Positions 56,573 through 64,000 of a stretch of 64,000 nucleotides of DNA are shown piece by piece. The notes beneath the pieces are model-generated. The model saw only the letters and a program-made list of their open reading frames with translations. It was not told the origin of the DNA and did no database searches. The translations under genes were made by a program, and so were the position numbers. How positions within the stretch are numbered: the first letter of the stretch is position 1; every line of letters starts with the position of its first letter. Location: positions 186,001 through 250,000 of the forward strand of contig NZ_AP027142.1 of assembly GCF_027925385.1 (NCBI RefSeq), in the 5' to 3' direction. This DNA comes from Methylocystis iwaonis. Lineage in GTDB: Bacteria > Pseudomonadota > Alphaproteobacteria > Rhizobiales > Beijerinckiaceae.

Positions 56573-57310
56573 TTATATCATGGCCATGCCGCCATTGACG
56601 TGCAGCGTCTGGCCGGTCACGTAGCCCGCCTCTGCGCTCGCGAGATAAACGACCGCGGCGGCGACGTCGGCGCCGGTTCCGAGCCGGCCGGCCGGCACGG
56701 CGGACAGGATTCTTTCCTTCTGGGCGTCGGTGAGGCCGTCGGTCATCGGGCTCTCGATGAAGCCGGGCGCGACGCAGTTGACGGTGACGCCGCGCGAGGC
56801 GACCTCGCCCGCGAGCGATTTCGACATGCCGATCATGCCGGCCTTCGCCGCGGCGTAATTGCCCTGGCCCGGATTGCCGGTGACGCCGACGACCGAGGTG
56901 ATGCCGATGATTCGGCCGAAGCGCTTCTTCATCATGCCGCGCAACACGGCGCGCGAGAGGCGGAAGGCCGCGGTGAGATTGATGTCGAGCACTGTGTTCC
57001 AGTCCTCGTCCTTCAGGCGCATGAAGAGCATGTCCCGCGTGACGCCGGCGTTGTTGACGAGGATATCGACCCCGCCCATCGCCGCTTCCGCCGCCGGAAC
57101 GAGCTTCTCCGCGTCTTCCTTATCGGCCAGATTGCAGGGGACGACATGCGTGGTCCCGCCGATTTCGGCGGCAAGCGCCTCAAGCGCTTCGCGGCGCGTG
57201 CCGGAAAGCGCCACCGTCGCCCCAGCCGCGACGAGGCCGCGGGCGATGTCCTTGCCGATGCCGCCGCTCGCGCCGGTCACCAACGCGGTTTTGCCTGATA
57301 AGTCGAACAT
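56573..57310 (-). CDS. fabG: 3-oxoacyl-ACP reductase FabG
   Basis: 245 residues, SDR family. NADPH-binding TGASGGIGKDIARG, NNAGVTRD, and the catalytic Ser-Tyr152-Lys156 in SVVGVTGNPGQGNYAAAKAG, with PGFIESPMTDGL. ATG at 57310 preceded by GGAGGG at 7 bp. Confidence 0.97.
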   Translation of the reverse strand: MFDLSGKTALVTGASGGIGKDIARGLVAAGATVALSGTRREALEALAAEIGGTTHVVPCNLADKEDAEKLVPAAEAAMGGVDILVNNAGVTRDMLFMRLKDEDWNTVLDINLTAAFRLSRAVLRGMMKKRFGRIIGITSVVGVTGNPGQGNYAAAKAGMIGMSKSLAGEVASRGVTVNCVAPGFIESPMTDGLTDAQKERILSAVPAGRLGTGADVAAAVVYLASAEAGYVTGQTLHVNGGMAMI

Positions 57311-57703
57311 CAACGGCCCTCCCTGACCGGGCGCGACGCGCCGCGCCGGTTCCTTTCTCGTTTCCGTTTAACGGCAAATCGGAAAATTGCGAGGCCCTTT
57401 CGGGGGCTGGGGGCAAATGCGGCGCCAAGGCGGCGGGAATTTGTCGCCGCAACCATACGTCCTTAAAGAAACAGGAAAAAATTATGGCTAACATTCTGTA
57501 AACTGGTCAGGTTCTCTTGTGACACAAATACCACACCGGCAAGGTTTCAGCTCTGGCGCGGCCAGATTCTGCGCATCCTTGGTTGAATTCGAATCTCGTT
57601 TTCGGACACAATCGCTGTGCTTGGGGTCCGCATCACCTTAGAGCCGCCAAGTCAGGGCGGATGCGGCCATTTTTGGTTTCTGACTTGAGCAAAGGGTTAT
57701 GAA
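57311..57703. other. Divergent region between fabG and the Omp25-like gene
   Basis: About 390 bp with no ORF. It contains the perfect 11-base palindrome TTGTGACACAA (57517-57527), which could be an operator for the porin gene, and T-rich stretches. No -35/-10 pair is obvious. Confidence 0.35.
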
Positions 57704-58447
57704 ATGAAGACGACTCTCTCCGCTATCGCCGTCGCGGCCGCCTTGGCGGCCGGCGCTGCGCAGGCTGCGGATCTGCCTTCCCGCAAGGCTCCGCCGCCGG
57801 TTTTCGTTCCCCCGCCGCCGGTCCTCACCTGGACGGGCTTCTACGCCGGTCTGAACATCGGCGGCGGCTGGCAGGACTCCTCGTCCTCCAACGTCGCGAA
57901 TTGGGGCTGGAACTCGGGCAACGGCGGCTCCGGCGGCGTCGTCGGCGGCGGCCAGATCGGCTACAACTACCAGCTCTCCCCGCTGTTCGTCGTCGGTCTC
58001 GAGACCGACTTCCAGGGCACGAGCATCGGCTCGGGCGGCGGCAACGGCTGGTGGGGCGGCGCTGATCGCGCTCGCATCAACTGGTTCGGCACCGTTCGTG
58101 GCCGCGTCGGCTTCAACTTCCCGGGCTACTCGCAGTTCCTGGTCTATGGCACGGGCGGCTTCGCCTATGGCGAGGTGCAGCGTAACTCCTGGTGGAACCA
58201 GTACAGCACCGTGCAGACCGGCTGGACCGCTGGCGGCGGCGTCGAGTGGCAGTTCCTGCCGAACTGGTCGGCCAAGGCTGAATATCTCTACACGGATATC
58301 AGCGGCAGCAACCAGAACGCGTTCTTCAACCCCGGCTGGGGTCTGAACAACGTCAACAATCACACTCGCTTCCACACGGTCCGCGCGGGCGTGAACTATC
58401 ACTTCAACTTCGGCGGCGCTCCGGCTCCGGTGCTCGCGAAGTACTGA
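57704..58447 (+). CDS. Omp25/Omp31-type outer-membrane beta-barrel protein
   Basis: 247 residues. Signal peptide at 1-21 (AQAAD cleavage). The mature part begins DLPSRKAPPPVF, a Pro-rich periplasmic stretch, then TWTGFYAGLNIGGGW, GGGQIGYNYQLSPLFVVGLETDF and a C-terminal VRAGVNYHFNFGG, typical of Hyphomicrobiales Omp25/RopB-like barrels, followed by the short tail APAPVLAKY. It splits the fab cluster on the other strand. High expression is likely, given the strong terminator and codon bias. Confidence 0.9.
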   Translation: MKTTLSAIAVAAALAAGAAQAADLPSRKAPPPVFVPPPPVLTWTGFYAGLNIGGGWQDSSSSNVANWGWNSGNGGSGGVVGGGQIGYNYQLSPLFVVGLETDFQGTSIGSGGGNGWWGGADRARINWFGTVRGRVGFNFPGYSQFLVYGTGGFAYGEVQRNSWWNQYSTVQTGWTAGGGVEWQFLPNWSAKAEYLYTDISGSNQNAFFNPGWGLNNVNNHTRFHTVRAGVNYHFNFGGAPAPVLAKY

Positions 58448-58471
58448 TTCGGCTTTCAGCCGAAGATGGGA

Positions 58472-58498
58472 AGCCCGGCCGCTCGGCCGGGCTTTTCT
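58472..58498 (+). terminator. Rho-independent terminator of the Omp25-like gene
   Basis: AGCCCGGCC / GGCCGGGCT stem followed by TTTTCTTTTTT, about 25 bp after the stop; a smaller TTCGGCT / AGCCGAA hairpin precedes it. Confidence 0.9.
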
Positions 58499-58510
58499 TT
58501 TTTAGCGGGC

Positions 58511-59455
58511 TTAGAAAGCCCGATAGGCGTCGAGATCGGCCGGTGCGCCGACAGAAATGCCCGTGACGCCGGGCGCGATTCGCTTCAGAAGGCCGGCGAG
58601 CACCTTGCCCGAGCCGACTTCGACGAACTTATCCACCCCCTGCGCCGCAATGTAAGAGACGCATTCGCGCCAGCGCACCGCGCCCGTCACCTGCTCGACC
58701 AGCAGACGGCGAATCGTTTCAGGCTCCGTGACCGGCGCCGCGGTGACATTGGCCACCACGGGGACGCGCGGCGCAGAGATGGCGGCGCCGGCGAGCGCGG
58801 CGGCCATGGCGTCTGCGGCGGGCTGCATCAGGGCGCAATGGAAGGGCGCGGAGACCGGCAGCAGAACGGCGCGTTTGATGCCCTTTTCCTTGGCGATCTC
58901 CATCGCCTTTTCGACTGCGATTTTCGCGCCGGAGATGACGACCTGCCCGCCGCCATTGTCATTGGCCACCTGGCAGCAGGCGGAAAGGGCGGCGGCCGCC
59001 TCGGCCGAGATTTCCTTCGCCTGATCGAGCTCGGCGCCGAGCAGCGCCGCCATGGCGCCTTCGCCGACCGGCACGGCCTTCTGCATGGCGTCGCCGCGAA
59101 TGCGCAGCAGCTTCGCCGTATCGGCGATCGAGAGCGCCCCGGCGGCGGCAAGCGCCGAATATTCGCCGAGCGAATGGCCGGCGACGAAGGCGGCGTCTTT
59201 GGCGAGATCGAGGCCGCACTCGGCCTCCAGCACGCGAATCGCGGCGAGAGAGACGGCCATCAGCGCCGGCTGCGCATTGGCGGTGAGCGTGAGTTCGGCC
59301 TCCGGGCCCTCGAACATCAGCTTGGAGAGCGGCTGCGACAGGGCCGAATCGACCTCTTCGAAAACTGCGCGCGCGGGCGCGAAGCTCTCGGCGAGCGCCT
59401 TGCCCATGCCGACCGACTGCGAACCTTGACCGGGGAAAATAAATGCCTTCGCCAT
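58511..59455 (-). CDS. fabD: Malonyl-CoA:ACP transacylase
   Basis: 314 residues. Loads malonyl units on ACP. MAKAFIFPGQGSQSVGMGK at the N-terminus, nucleophile Ser95 in AGHSLGEYSAL, and a later GAPFHC-like SAPFHCALMQPAAD (catalytic His). It should belong to the fabD-fabG-acpP-fabF run, but the porin gene stands between it and fabG. Confidence 0.97.
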   Translation of the reverse strand: MAKAFIFPGQGSQSVGMGKALAESFAPARAVFEEVDSALSQPLSKLMFEGPEAELTLTANAQPALMAVSLAAIRVLEAECGLDLAKDAAFVAGHSLGEYSALAAAGALSIADTAKLLRIRGDAMQKAVPVGEGAMAALLGAELDQAKEISAEAAAALSACCQVANDNGGGQVVISGAKIAVEKAMEIAKEKGIKRAVLLPVSAPFHCALMQPAADAMAAALAGAAISAPRVPVVANVTAAPVTEPETIRRLLVEQVTGAVRWRECVSYIAAQGVDKFVEVGSGKVLAGLLKRIAPGVTGISVGAPADLDAYRAF

Positions 59456-59525
59456 GCGCGTTCCGCCCTTTCGTTACGTGTCGGGGCGCGAGTGGCATTG
59501 GCGGGCGCGGCGTGTCAAGTTTTCC

Positions 59526-59767
59526 GGGTCGCGAGACAGGGCTACGAATTCGGCTTAACGCGCCCTGCGCAGCCACGTCATGCCCGCGCTTGTCGCGGGC
59601 ATCCCCGCCGGGACATCACGACGGGCGGGGAGAAGAAGCGGCGTTATCCCGCTCATGTTCTCAGCTTTCTGCGTCGGCGCGGCGTGGATGGCCGCGACAA
59701 GCGCGGCCATGACGCCGGAACACGTCTGCTCGTTAAGCCGAATTCGGAGCACTGGGTCGCGAGACAG
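59526..59767. repeat. Dispersed ~210-bp repeat R3, copy b
   Basis: Inverted ends CGAATTCGGCTTAACG (59544-59559) and CGTTAAGCCGAATTCG (about 59731-59746), enclosing GTCATGCCCGCGCTTGTCGC, GGGGAGAAGAAGCGGC, CTCATGTTCTCAGC and GCGCGGCCATGAC. A direct repeat, GGGTCGCGAGACAG, occurs at both outer ends (59526 and 59754). Fills most of the fabD-acs spacer; nothing else is seen there. Confidence 0.9.
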
Positions 59768-59808
59768 AGGCCACTGATCTTTCCCGACAGCCTCAGCGCT
59801 ACGACGAC

Positions 59809-61740
59809 TCAAGTCGCCGGCCGCCCCCGCACCAGCTCCTCCACCACCCCCGGCTCCGCCAGCGTCGACGTATCCCCCAGCGATCCGAACTCCCCTTCGG
59901 CGATCTTCCTCAAAATCCGCCGCATGATCTTGCCCGAGCGGGTCTTGGGCAGGCCCGGCGCGAATTGAATTACGTCGGGGGTCGCGATGGGGCCGATTTC
60001 CTCGCGCACCCATTTCACCAGCTCTTTGCGCAAATGCTCGGTGGGGTGGGCGCCTTCCATCAGCGTCACATAGGCGTAGATGCCCTGGCCCTTGAGATCA
60101 TGCGGATAGCCGACCACGGCGGCTTCCGAGACCTTCTCATGGGCGACGAGGGCGCTTTCGATTTCCGCCGTGCCGAGACGGTGGCCGGAGACGTTGATGA
60201 CGTCGTCGACGCGGCCCGTGATCCAGTAATAGCCGTCCGCGTCGCGCCGCGCGCCGTCGCCGGTGAAATATTTGCCGGAATAGGTGGAGAAATAGGTCTG
60301 CACGAAGCGCTCCTGGTCGCCAAAAACCGTGCGGACCTGGCCGGGCCATGAATCGGCGATGACGAGATTGCCCTCGCAGGCGCCCTCCAGCACATCGCCG
60401 GCGCTGTCGACGATCTCGGGGAAGACGCCGAAAAGCGGCCGCGTTGCGGAGCCCGGCTTCAGCGCGGTCGCGCCGGGCAAAGGCGCGATCAGAATGCCGC
60501 CCGTCTCGGTCTGCCACCAGGTGTCGACGATGGGGCAGCGATCTTCGCCCACGACGCGATGATACCACTCCCAGGCTTCCGGATTGATCGGTTCGCCGAC
60601 GGAGCCGAGAAGGCGCAGCGATTTGCGGCTGGATTTTTTCACCGGCTCCTCGCCCGCCGCCATCAGCGCGCGGATGGCGGTCGGCGCCGTGTAGAAGATG
60701 TTGACGCCGTGCTTGTCGATGACGTCCCAGAAGCGGGAGACGCTGGGGTAATTCGGCACGCCCTCGAACATCAGCGTCGTCGCGCCATTGGCGAGCGGGC
60801 CGTAGAGGATATAGCTGTGGCCCGTCACCCAGCCGACGTCCGCGGTGCACCAATAAACTTCGCCGGGGCGATAGTCGAAGACGAGCTCATGGGTGAGCGA
60901 CGTATAGACGAGATAACCGCCCGTGGTGTGCAGCACGCCCTTGGGCTTGCCCGTCGAGCCCGACGTATAGAGGATGAAGAGCGGGTCCTCGGCGCCCATT
61001 TCCGCATAGGGGCAGTCGGCGTGAACGCTCGCCGCTTCTTCCTCGTAGCGGAAGTCGCGGCCGGGAACCCAGTCGATCTCCGCGCCCGTGCGCGTGACGA
61101 CGATGACGCTTTTCGCCTCCACTTTTTCCAGCGCGGCGTCGACATTGGCTTTCAGCGCCACTCTGCGGCCGCCGCGCAGACCTTCATCCGCGGTGACGAT
61201 AACGTCCGATTGCGCATCCTCGATGCGCCCGGCGAGCGCCTCGGGCGAGAAGCCGCCGAAGACGACGGAGTGAATGGCGCCGATGCGCGCGCAGGCCAGC
61301 ATGGCGTAGGCGGCCTCGGGGATCATCGGCAGATAGATGGTGACGCGGTCGCCCTTCTTGACGCCGTGTTTTTTCAGCACATTGGCGAAGCGGCAGACAT
61401 GATCGTGCAATTCGCCATAGGTGATGTGCTTCGAGACGGACGGATCGTCGCCCTCCCAGATGATCGCCGTCTGGTTCGCGCGCTCGGGCAGATGCCGGTC
61501 GATGCAATTCATCGCGACATTGGTGGTCCCGTCCTCGAACCATTTGATCGAGACGTTATGCGTGTCGAAGCTCGAGCGCTTCACAGTGGTGAAGGGCGAA
61601 ATCCACTCGATCCGCTGCGCCTGCTCCGCCCAGAAGCCGTCGGGGTCCTTCATCGAGCGCTCATAGAGGGCGCGGTACGTCGCTTCGTCGACGCGGGCGT
61701 TTTTCCAGTCCTCCGGGACGGGGTAGATCTTCTCGGACAT
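59809..61740 (-). CDS. acs: Acetyl-CoA synthetase
   Basis: 643 residues. Activates acetate to acetyl-CoA through acetyl-AMP. Adenylation motifs [76 protein letters not shown], and the C-terminal [13 protein letters not shown] with the lysine commonly controlled by acetylation. N-terminal region YPVPEDW and [11 protein letters not shown] is typical. Length matches the family. Confidence 0.97.
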   Translation of the reverse strand: MSEKIYPVPEDWKNARVDEATYRALYERSMKDPDGFWAEQAQRIEWISPFTTVKRSSFDTHNVSIKWFEDGTTNVAMNCIDRHLPERANQTAIIWEGDDPSVSKHITYGELHDHVCRFANVLKKHGVKKGDRVTIYLPMIPEAAYAMLACARIGAIHSVVFGGFSPEALAGRIEDAQSDVIVTADEGLRGGRRVALKANVDAALEKVEAKSVIVVTRTGAEIDWVPGRDFRYEEEAASVHADCPYAEMGAEDPLFILYTSGSTGKPKGVLHTTGGYLVYTSLTHELVFDYRPGEVYWCTADVGWVTGHSYILYGPLANGATTLMFEGVPNYPSVSRFWDVIDKHGVNIFYTAPTAIRALMAAGEEPVKKSSRKSLRLLGSVGEPINPEAWEWYHRVVGEDRCPIVDTWWQTETGGILIAPLPGATALKPGSATRPLFGVFPEIVDSAGDVLEGACEGNLVIADSWPGQVRTVFGDQERFVQTYFSTYSGKYFTGDGARRDADGYYWITGRVDDVINVSGHRLGTAEIESALVAHEKVSEAAVVGYPHDLKGQGIYAYVTLMEGAHPTEHLRKELVKWVREEIGPIATPDVIQFAPGLPKTRSGKIMRRILRKIAEGEFGSLGDTSTLAEPGVVEELVRGRPAT

Positions 61741-61820
61741 TTCTTTCCCTTGTTTCTCGTCCCGTGAGGCGGGCGTCTTGTCTGTCGATGGTAACAGCCC
61801 CGGCAGGGCTTGTCCTCTTT

Positions 61821-61876
61821 GCGCGCCTGAAGGCGCGCGGTCCGCGGCGCCTCTGGACCGCGGGCCTTCAGGCCGC
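61821..61876. repeat. Palindromic repeat R4, inverted arrangement
   Basis: Unit copies at 61821-61843 and 61855-61876 face the opposite way from those in ileS and after rsmA (CCTGAAGG...GGTCC, spacer, GGACCGCGGGCCTTCAGG). It lies between acs and the DUF971 gene. Confidence 0.85.
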
Positions 61877-61884
61877 TTCTCGCC

Positions 61885-62259
61885 TTACGCCTCTCCCGGC
61901 CGGTCGCGATCGAGCCCTTTTGCCGCCAGCTCGTGCAGATAGGCCGCAAAGCTCGCTTCCGCCGTCTCGCCCAGCTCGCGCAGATAGCGCCAGGTGTAAA
62001 TGCCGGTCTTGTGGAGGTCGTCGAAGTCGAGCCTGATCGCGTAATTGCCGACCGGCGCGACGGCGATGATCGCGACATTGCGCTTGCCGCCTACGGTCTT
62101 CTGGTCCGCCGGCGAATGGCCCTGCACCTCGGCGCTGGGGCTGCGCACCCGTAAAAGCTCCGCGCTCGTCGTGAAGCTCGCCCCATCGTCGAAGGAAATG
62201 CGCAGATTATGGCCGTTGTCGAACAGGCGGATTTCGGTGGGCCAGGGTTCGGCGGTCAA
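61885..62259 (-). CDS. DUF971 family protein
   Basis: 124 residues from a TTG. Contains WPTEIRLFDNGHNLRISFDDG (the LRISW-like motif), SAELLRVRSPSAEVQGHS and NYAIRLDFDDLHKTGIYTWRYLREL, all typical of DUF971, a domain related to the N-terminus of gamma-butyrobetaine hydroxylase. Proposed roles include Fe-S or Moco/iron metabolism; the neighbouring moaA is divergent. The function is not established. Confidence 0.9.
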   Translation of the reverse strand: MTAEPWPTEIRLFDNGHNLRISFDDGASFTTSAELLRVRSPSAEVQGHSPADQKTVGGKRNVAIIAVAPVGNYAIRLDFDDLHKTGIYTWRYLRELGETAEASFAAYLHELAAKGLDRDRPGEA

Positions 62260-62454
62260 GTGAGGGCTCCAATGATGCGCCCCGCGGCGCGGTTGGGGGA
62301 AAGCCTATTACGGCGCGAAATCTGCCGCCAGCCCGCCGGTCTTATTGGAAATCCCGATGGCTGCACGGAAATTGCTGGCTTCACGGCTTTGACGGACAGC
62401 AATATATGAAAGGATCAAGACGGCGCGCGACCGTCCCCGAGGAAGCCTAACCAG

Positions 62455-63492
62455 ATGAACGCCCATGCCCATCGGCCCGCGATCGCGGCGCCCGCGCCGC
62501 TTATAGATCCATTCGGGCGCGCGGTTTCCTATGTGCGCGTCTCGGTGACAGACCGCTGCGATTTCCGCTGCGTCTATTGCATGGCGGAGCACATGACGTT
62601 CCTGCCGCGCAAAGACCTGCTGACGCTCGAAGAGCTGGACCGCCTCTGCACGGCCTTCATTGCGCGCGGCACGAAGAAGCTGCGCATCACCGGCGGCGAG
62701 CCGCTGGTGCGCCATGATCTGATGAAGCTCTTCCGCGCGCTGTCGCGCCACCTCGTCTCCGGCAAGCTCGAGGAGCTGACGCTCACCACCAATGGCTCGC
62801 AGCTCGCGCGCTTCGCTTCGCAGCTTGTCGATTGCGGGGTTGAGCGCATCAATGTCTCGCTCGACACGCTGGACCCGGACCGCTTCCGGGCGCTGACCCG
62901 CACGGGCGACCATGCGCGGGTGCTGGCGGGGATCGACGCTGCGCTGAAGGCGGGGTTGAAGGTCAAGCTCAACGCCGTGGCGCTCAAGGGCGTGAACGAG
63001 GATGAATTCGTCCCCCTCGTGCGCTTCGCGCATGAGCGCGGCATGGACATGACCTTCATCGAGGTCATGCCACTCGGCGAGATCGACGGGCCGGCGCGGG
63101 TCGATCAATATCTGCCGATGACGCAGGTGCGCGACAGGCTCTCGGAAGCGCTCACCCTCACCGAGATCGACTATCGCACCGGCGGCCCGGCTCGCTATAT
63201 GCGCGCTGAGGAGACCGGCGGGCGCGTCGGTTTCATCACGCCCCTCACCCATAATTTCTGCGAGAGCTGCAACCGCGTCCGCGTCACCTGCACCGGCACG
63301 CTCTACATGTGCCTCGGCCAGGAAGACGCCGCCGATCTGCGCGCGCCGCTGCGCGACAGCGGCGACGACGCCCTGCTCCACGCCGCCATCGAGGCCGCGA
63401 TTTTGCGTAAGCCCAAGGGTCATGACTTCGTCATCGACCGGGCGACCCAGATTCCGGCGGTCTCCCGCCATATGAGCACGACAGGCGGTTGA
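62455..63492 (+). CDS. moaA: GTP 3',8-cyclase MoaA
   Basis: 345 residues. Radical SAM enzyme starting molybdenum cofactor synthesis. N-terminal cluster CX3CX2C at Cys35, Cys39 and Cys42 (RCDFRCVYC), SAM-binding [10 protein letters not shown], and the C-terminal cluster [21 protein letters not shown]. It lacks the usual C-terminal GG at the very end? The sequence does end STTGG, so the terminal Gly-Gly is present. Followed after 4 bp by the next gene. Confidence 0.97.
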   Translation: MNAHAHRPAIAAPAPLIDPFGRAVSYVRVSVTDRCDFRCVYCMAEHMTFLPRKDLLTLEELDRLCTAFIARGTKKLRITGGEPLVRHDLMKLFRALSRHLVSGKLEELTLTTNGSQLARFASQLVDCGVERINVSLDTLDPDRFRALTRTGDHARVLAGIDAALKAGLKVKLNAVALKGVNEDEFVPLVRFAHERGMDMTFIEVMPLGEIDGPARVDQYLPMTQVRDRLSEALTLTEIDYRTGGPARYMRAEETGGRVGFITPLTHNFCESCNRVRVTCTGTLYMCLGQEDAADLRAPLRDSGDDALLHAAIEAAILRKPKGHDFVIDRATQIPAVSRHMSTTGG

Positions 63493-63496
63493 GAGA

Positions 63497-64000
63497 ATGT
63501 CCGTTTCGAAGAATGTCGCTTTTCTGGGCCTCGGCGTCATGGGTTTCCCCATGGCGGGGCATCTCGCCCGGGGCGGCCACAAAATCACAGTCTATAATCG
63601 CACGACGGCGAAGGCCGAGAAATTTGCTGCGCTGCAGCAAGGTGCAGCAAAATGGGCCCCTACCCCCCGCGAGGCCGCCGAGGGGGCTGATTTCGTCTTT
63701 ACCTGCGTCGGCAATGACGACGATTTGCGCTCGGTGACGCTCGGACCGGACGGCGCCTTCGGCGGCATGACGGAAGGCGCCATTTTCGTCGACCATACGA
63801 CCGCCTCGGCGCAAATCGCCCGCGAGCTTTATGCGGAAGCAAAGAGCCGCGGCCTCGGCGCCATCGACGCGCCGATCTCCGGCGGACAGGCGGGGGCGGA
63901 GAATGGCGCGCTCACGGTCATGTGCGGGGCGGAGCCGGAGATTTTCGCGCGCGCTGAGCCGGTGATCGCCTCTTATGCCCGCGCCTGCCGGTTGATGGGG
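63497..64000 (+). CDS. NAD(P)-dependent beta-hydroxyacid dehydrogenase (3-hydroxyisobutyrate dehydrogenase family), 3' end outside window
   Basis: 168 residues visible. Rossmann motif NVAFLGLGVMGFPMAGHLARGGH near the start (GxGxxG), VYNRTTAKAEKF (NADP-compatible Asn-Arg), VFTCVGNDDDLRSV, FVDHTTASAQIARELY and DAPISGGQAGAENGALTVMCG (substrate motif with Ser-Gly-Gly). Members act on 3-hydroxyisobutyrate, tartronate semialdehyde, or succinate semialdehyde; the serine-cycle-relevant hydroxypyruvate/tartronate reductases are in this family. Start ATG 4 bp after moaA. Confidence 0.9.
   Translation, partial: MSVSKNVAFLGLGVMGFPMAGHLARGGHKITVYNRTTAKAEKFAALQQGAAKWAPTPREAAEGADFVFTCVGNDDDLRSVTLGPDGAFGGMTEGAIFVDHTTASAQIARELYAEAKSRGLGAIDAPISGGQAGAENGALTVMCGAEPEIFARAEPVIASYARACRLMG

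Noticed and set aside
62260..62454. Molybdenum-cofactor riboswitch upstream of moaA
   Set aside because: No convincing conserved core was seen in the 195-bp leader.

Overview
The window is a GC-rich, densely coded chromosomal segment of an alphaproteobacterium, most likely a Hyphomicrobiales (Rhizobiales) member. The evidence is the C4-type 5-aminolevulinate synthase, the HemE-HemJ-Rho-MnmE-MnmG-RsmG-ParA-ParB block, a COG4223 mitofilin homologue beside HemY, Omp25-type porins and a dense cluster of GANTC (CcrM) sites. The repeat families and gene set would suit a Methylocystis/Methylosinus-like methanotroph, but no methane oxidation gene is present, so that placement is only a guess. No rRNA, tRNA, CRISPR array, prophage or complete insertion sequence was seen.

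Layout. 1-9.7 kb: 5' part of a TonB-dependent receptor behind a DUF2946 gene, malic enzyme maeB, hemA, a secreted phosphoesterase, a pentapeptide protein and an M20 dipeptidase. 9.9-19.1 kb: fxsA / Tim44-like / mltA / smr, then hemY with a Mic60-like gene, a CitE-like lyase, beta-carbonic anhydrase, a HAD hydrolase and a MaoC hydratase. 19.2-31.6 kb: a lower-GC NYN-domain gene, ribF, a GDSL esterase, ileS, a flippase, a rhomboid protease, etfBA, hbd and secB. 31.8-43 kb: the replication-origin neighbourhood. dnaQ, a 56-residue ORF, coaE and maf point left; a 430-bp AT-rich spacer with DnaA-box-like and GANTC motifs is the probable oriC; hemE, hemJ, rho, mnmE, mnmG, rsmG, parA and parB point right. 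Two perfect parS sites lie in this arm, one inside rsmG. 43.4-50.4 kb: ompW with a perfect FNR-type box, purL-bolA-grxD, a small secreted protein, and pdxA-rsmA. 50.4-64 kb: DUF488, gmk, yicC, mltG, fabF, acpP, fabG, an Omp25-like porin on the other strand, fabD, acs, a DUF971 gene, moaA, and the start of a beta-hydroxyacid dehydrogenase.

The most unusual aspect is the repeat load. At least five short palindromic families (called R1-R5 here) are scattered between genes. R2 copies sit almost only between convergent 3' ends, and one R2 is split by an R1. Two repeats lie in frame inside essential or core genes: an R4 palindrome with perfect 23-bp arms in ileS, and an R1-derived segment in rsmA that adds about 27 residues. 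An R5 inverted repeat appears to supply the ribosome-binding site of the flippase gene. This resembles the Rickettsia palindromic elements that insert into proteins, and is the observation I would follow first.

Functionally the window combines heme synthesis (hemA, hemE, hemJ, hemY), chromosome replication and partition, fatty acid synthesis, cell-wall lytic enzymes (mltA, mltG), iron-sulfur handling (bolA-grxD) and acyl-CoA / PHB-type metabolism (etfBA, hbd, MaoC, acs). Start codons were chosen from Shine-Dalgarno position and family alignment remembered from general knowledge; several near the origin are TTG or GTG.
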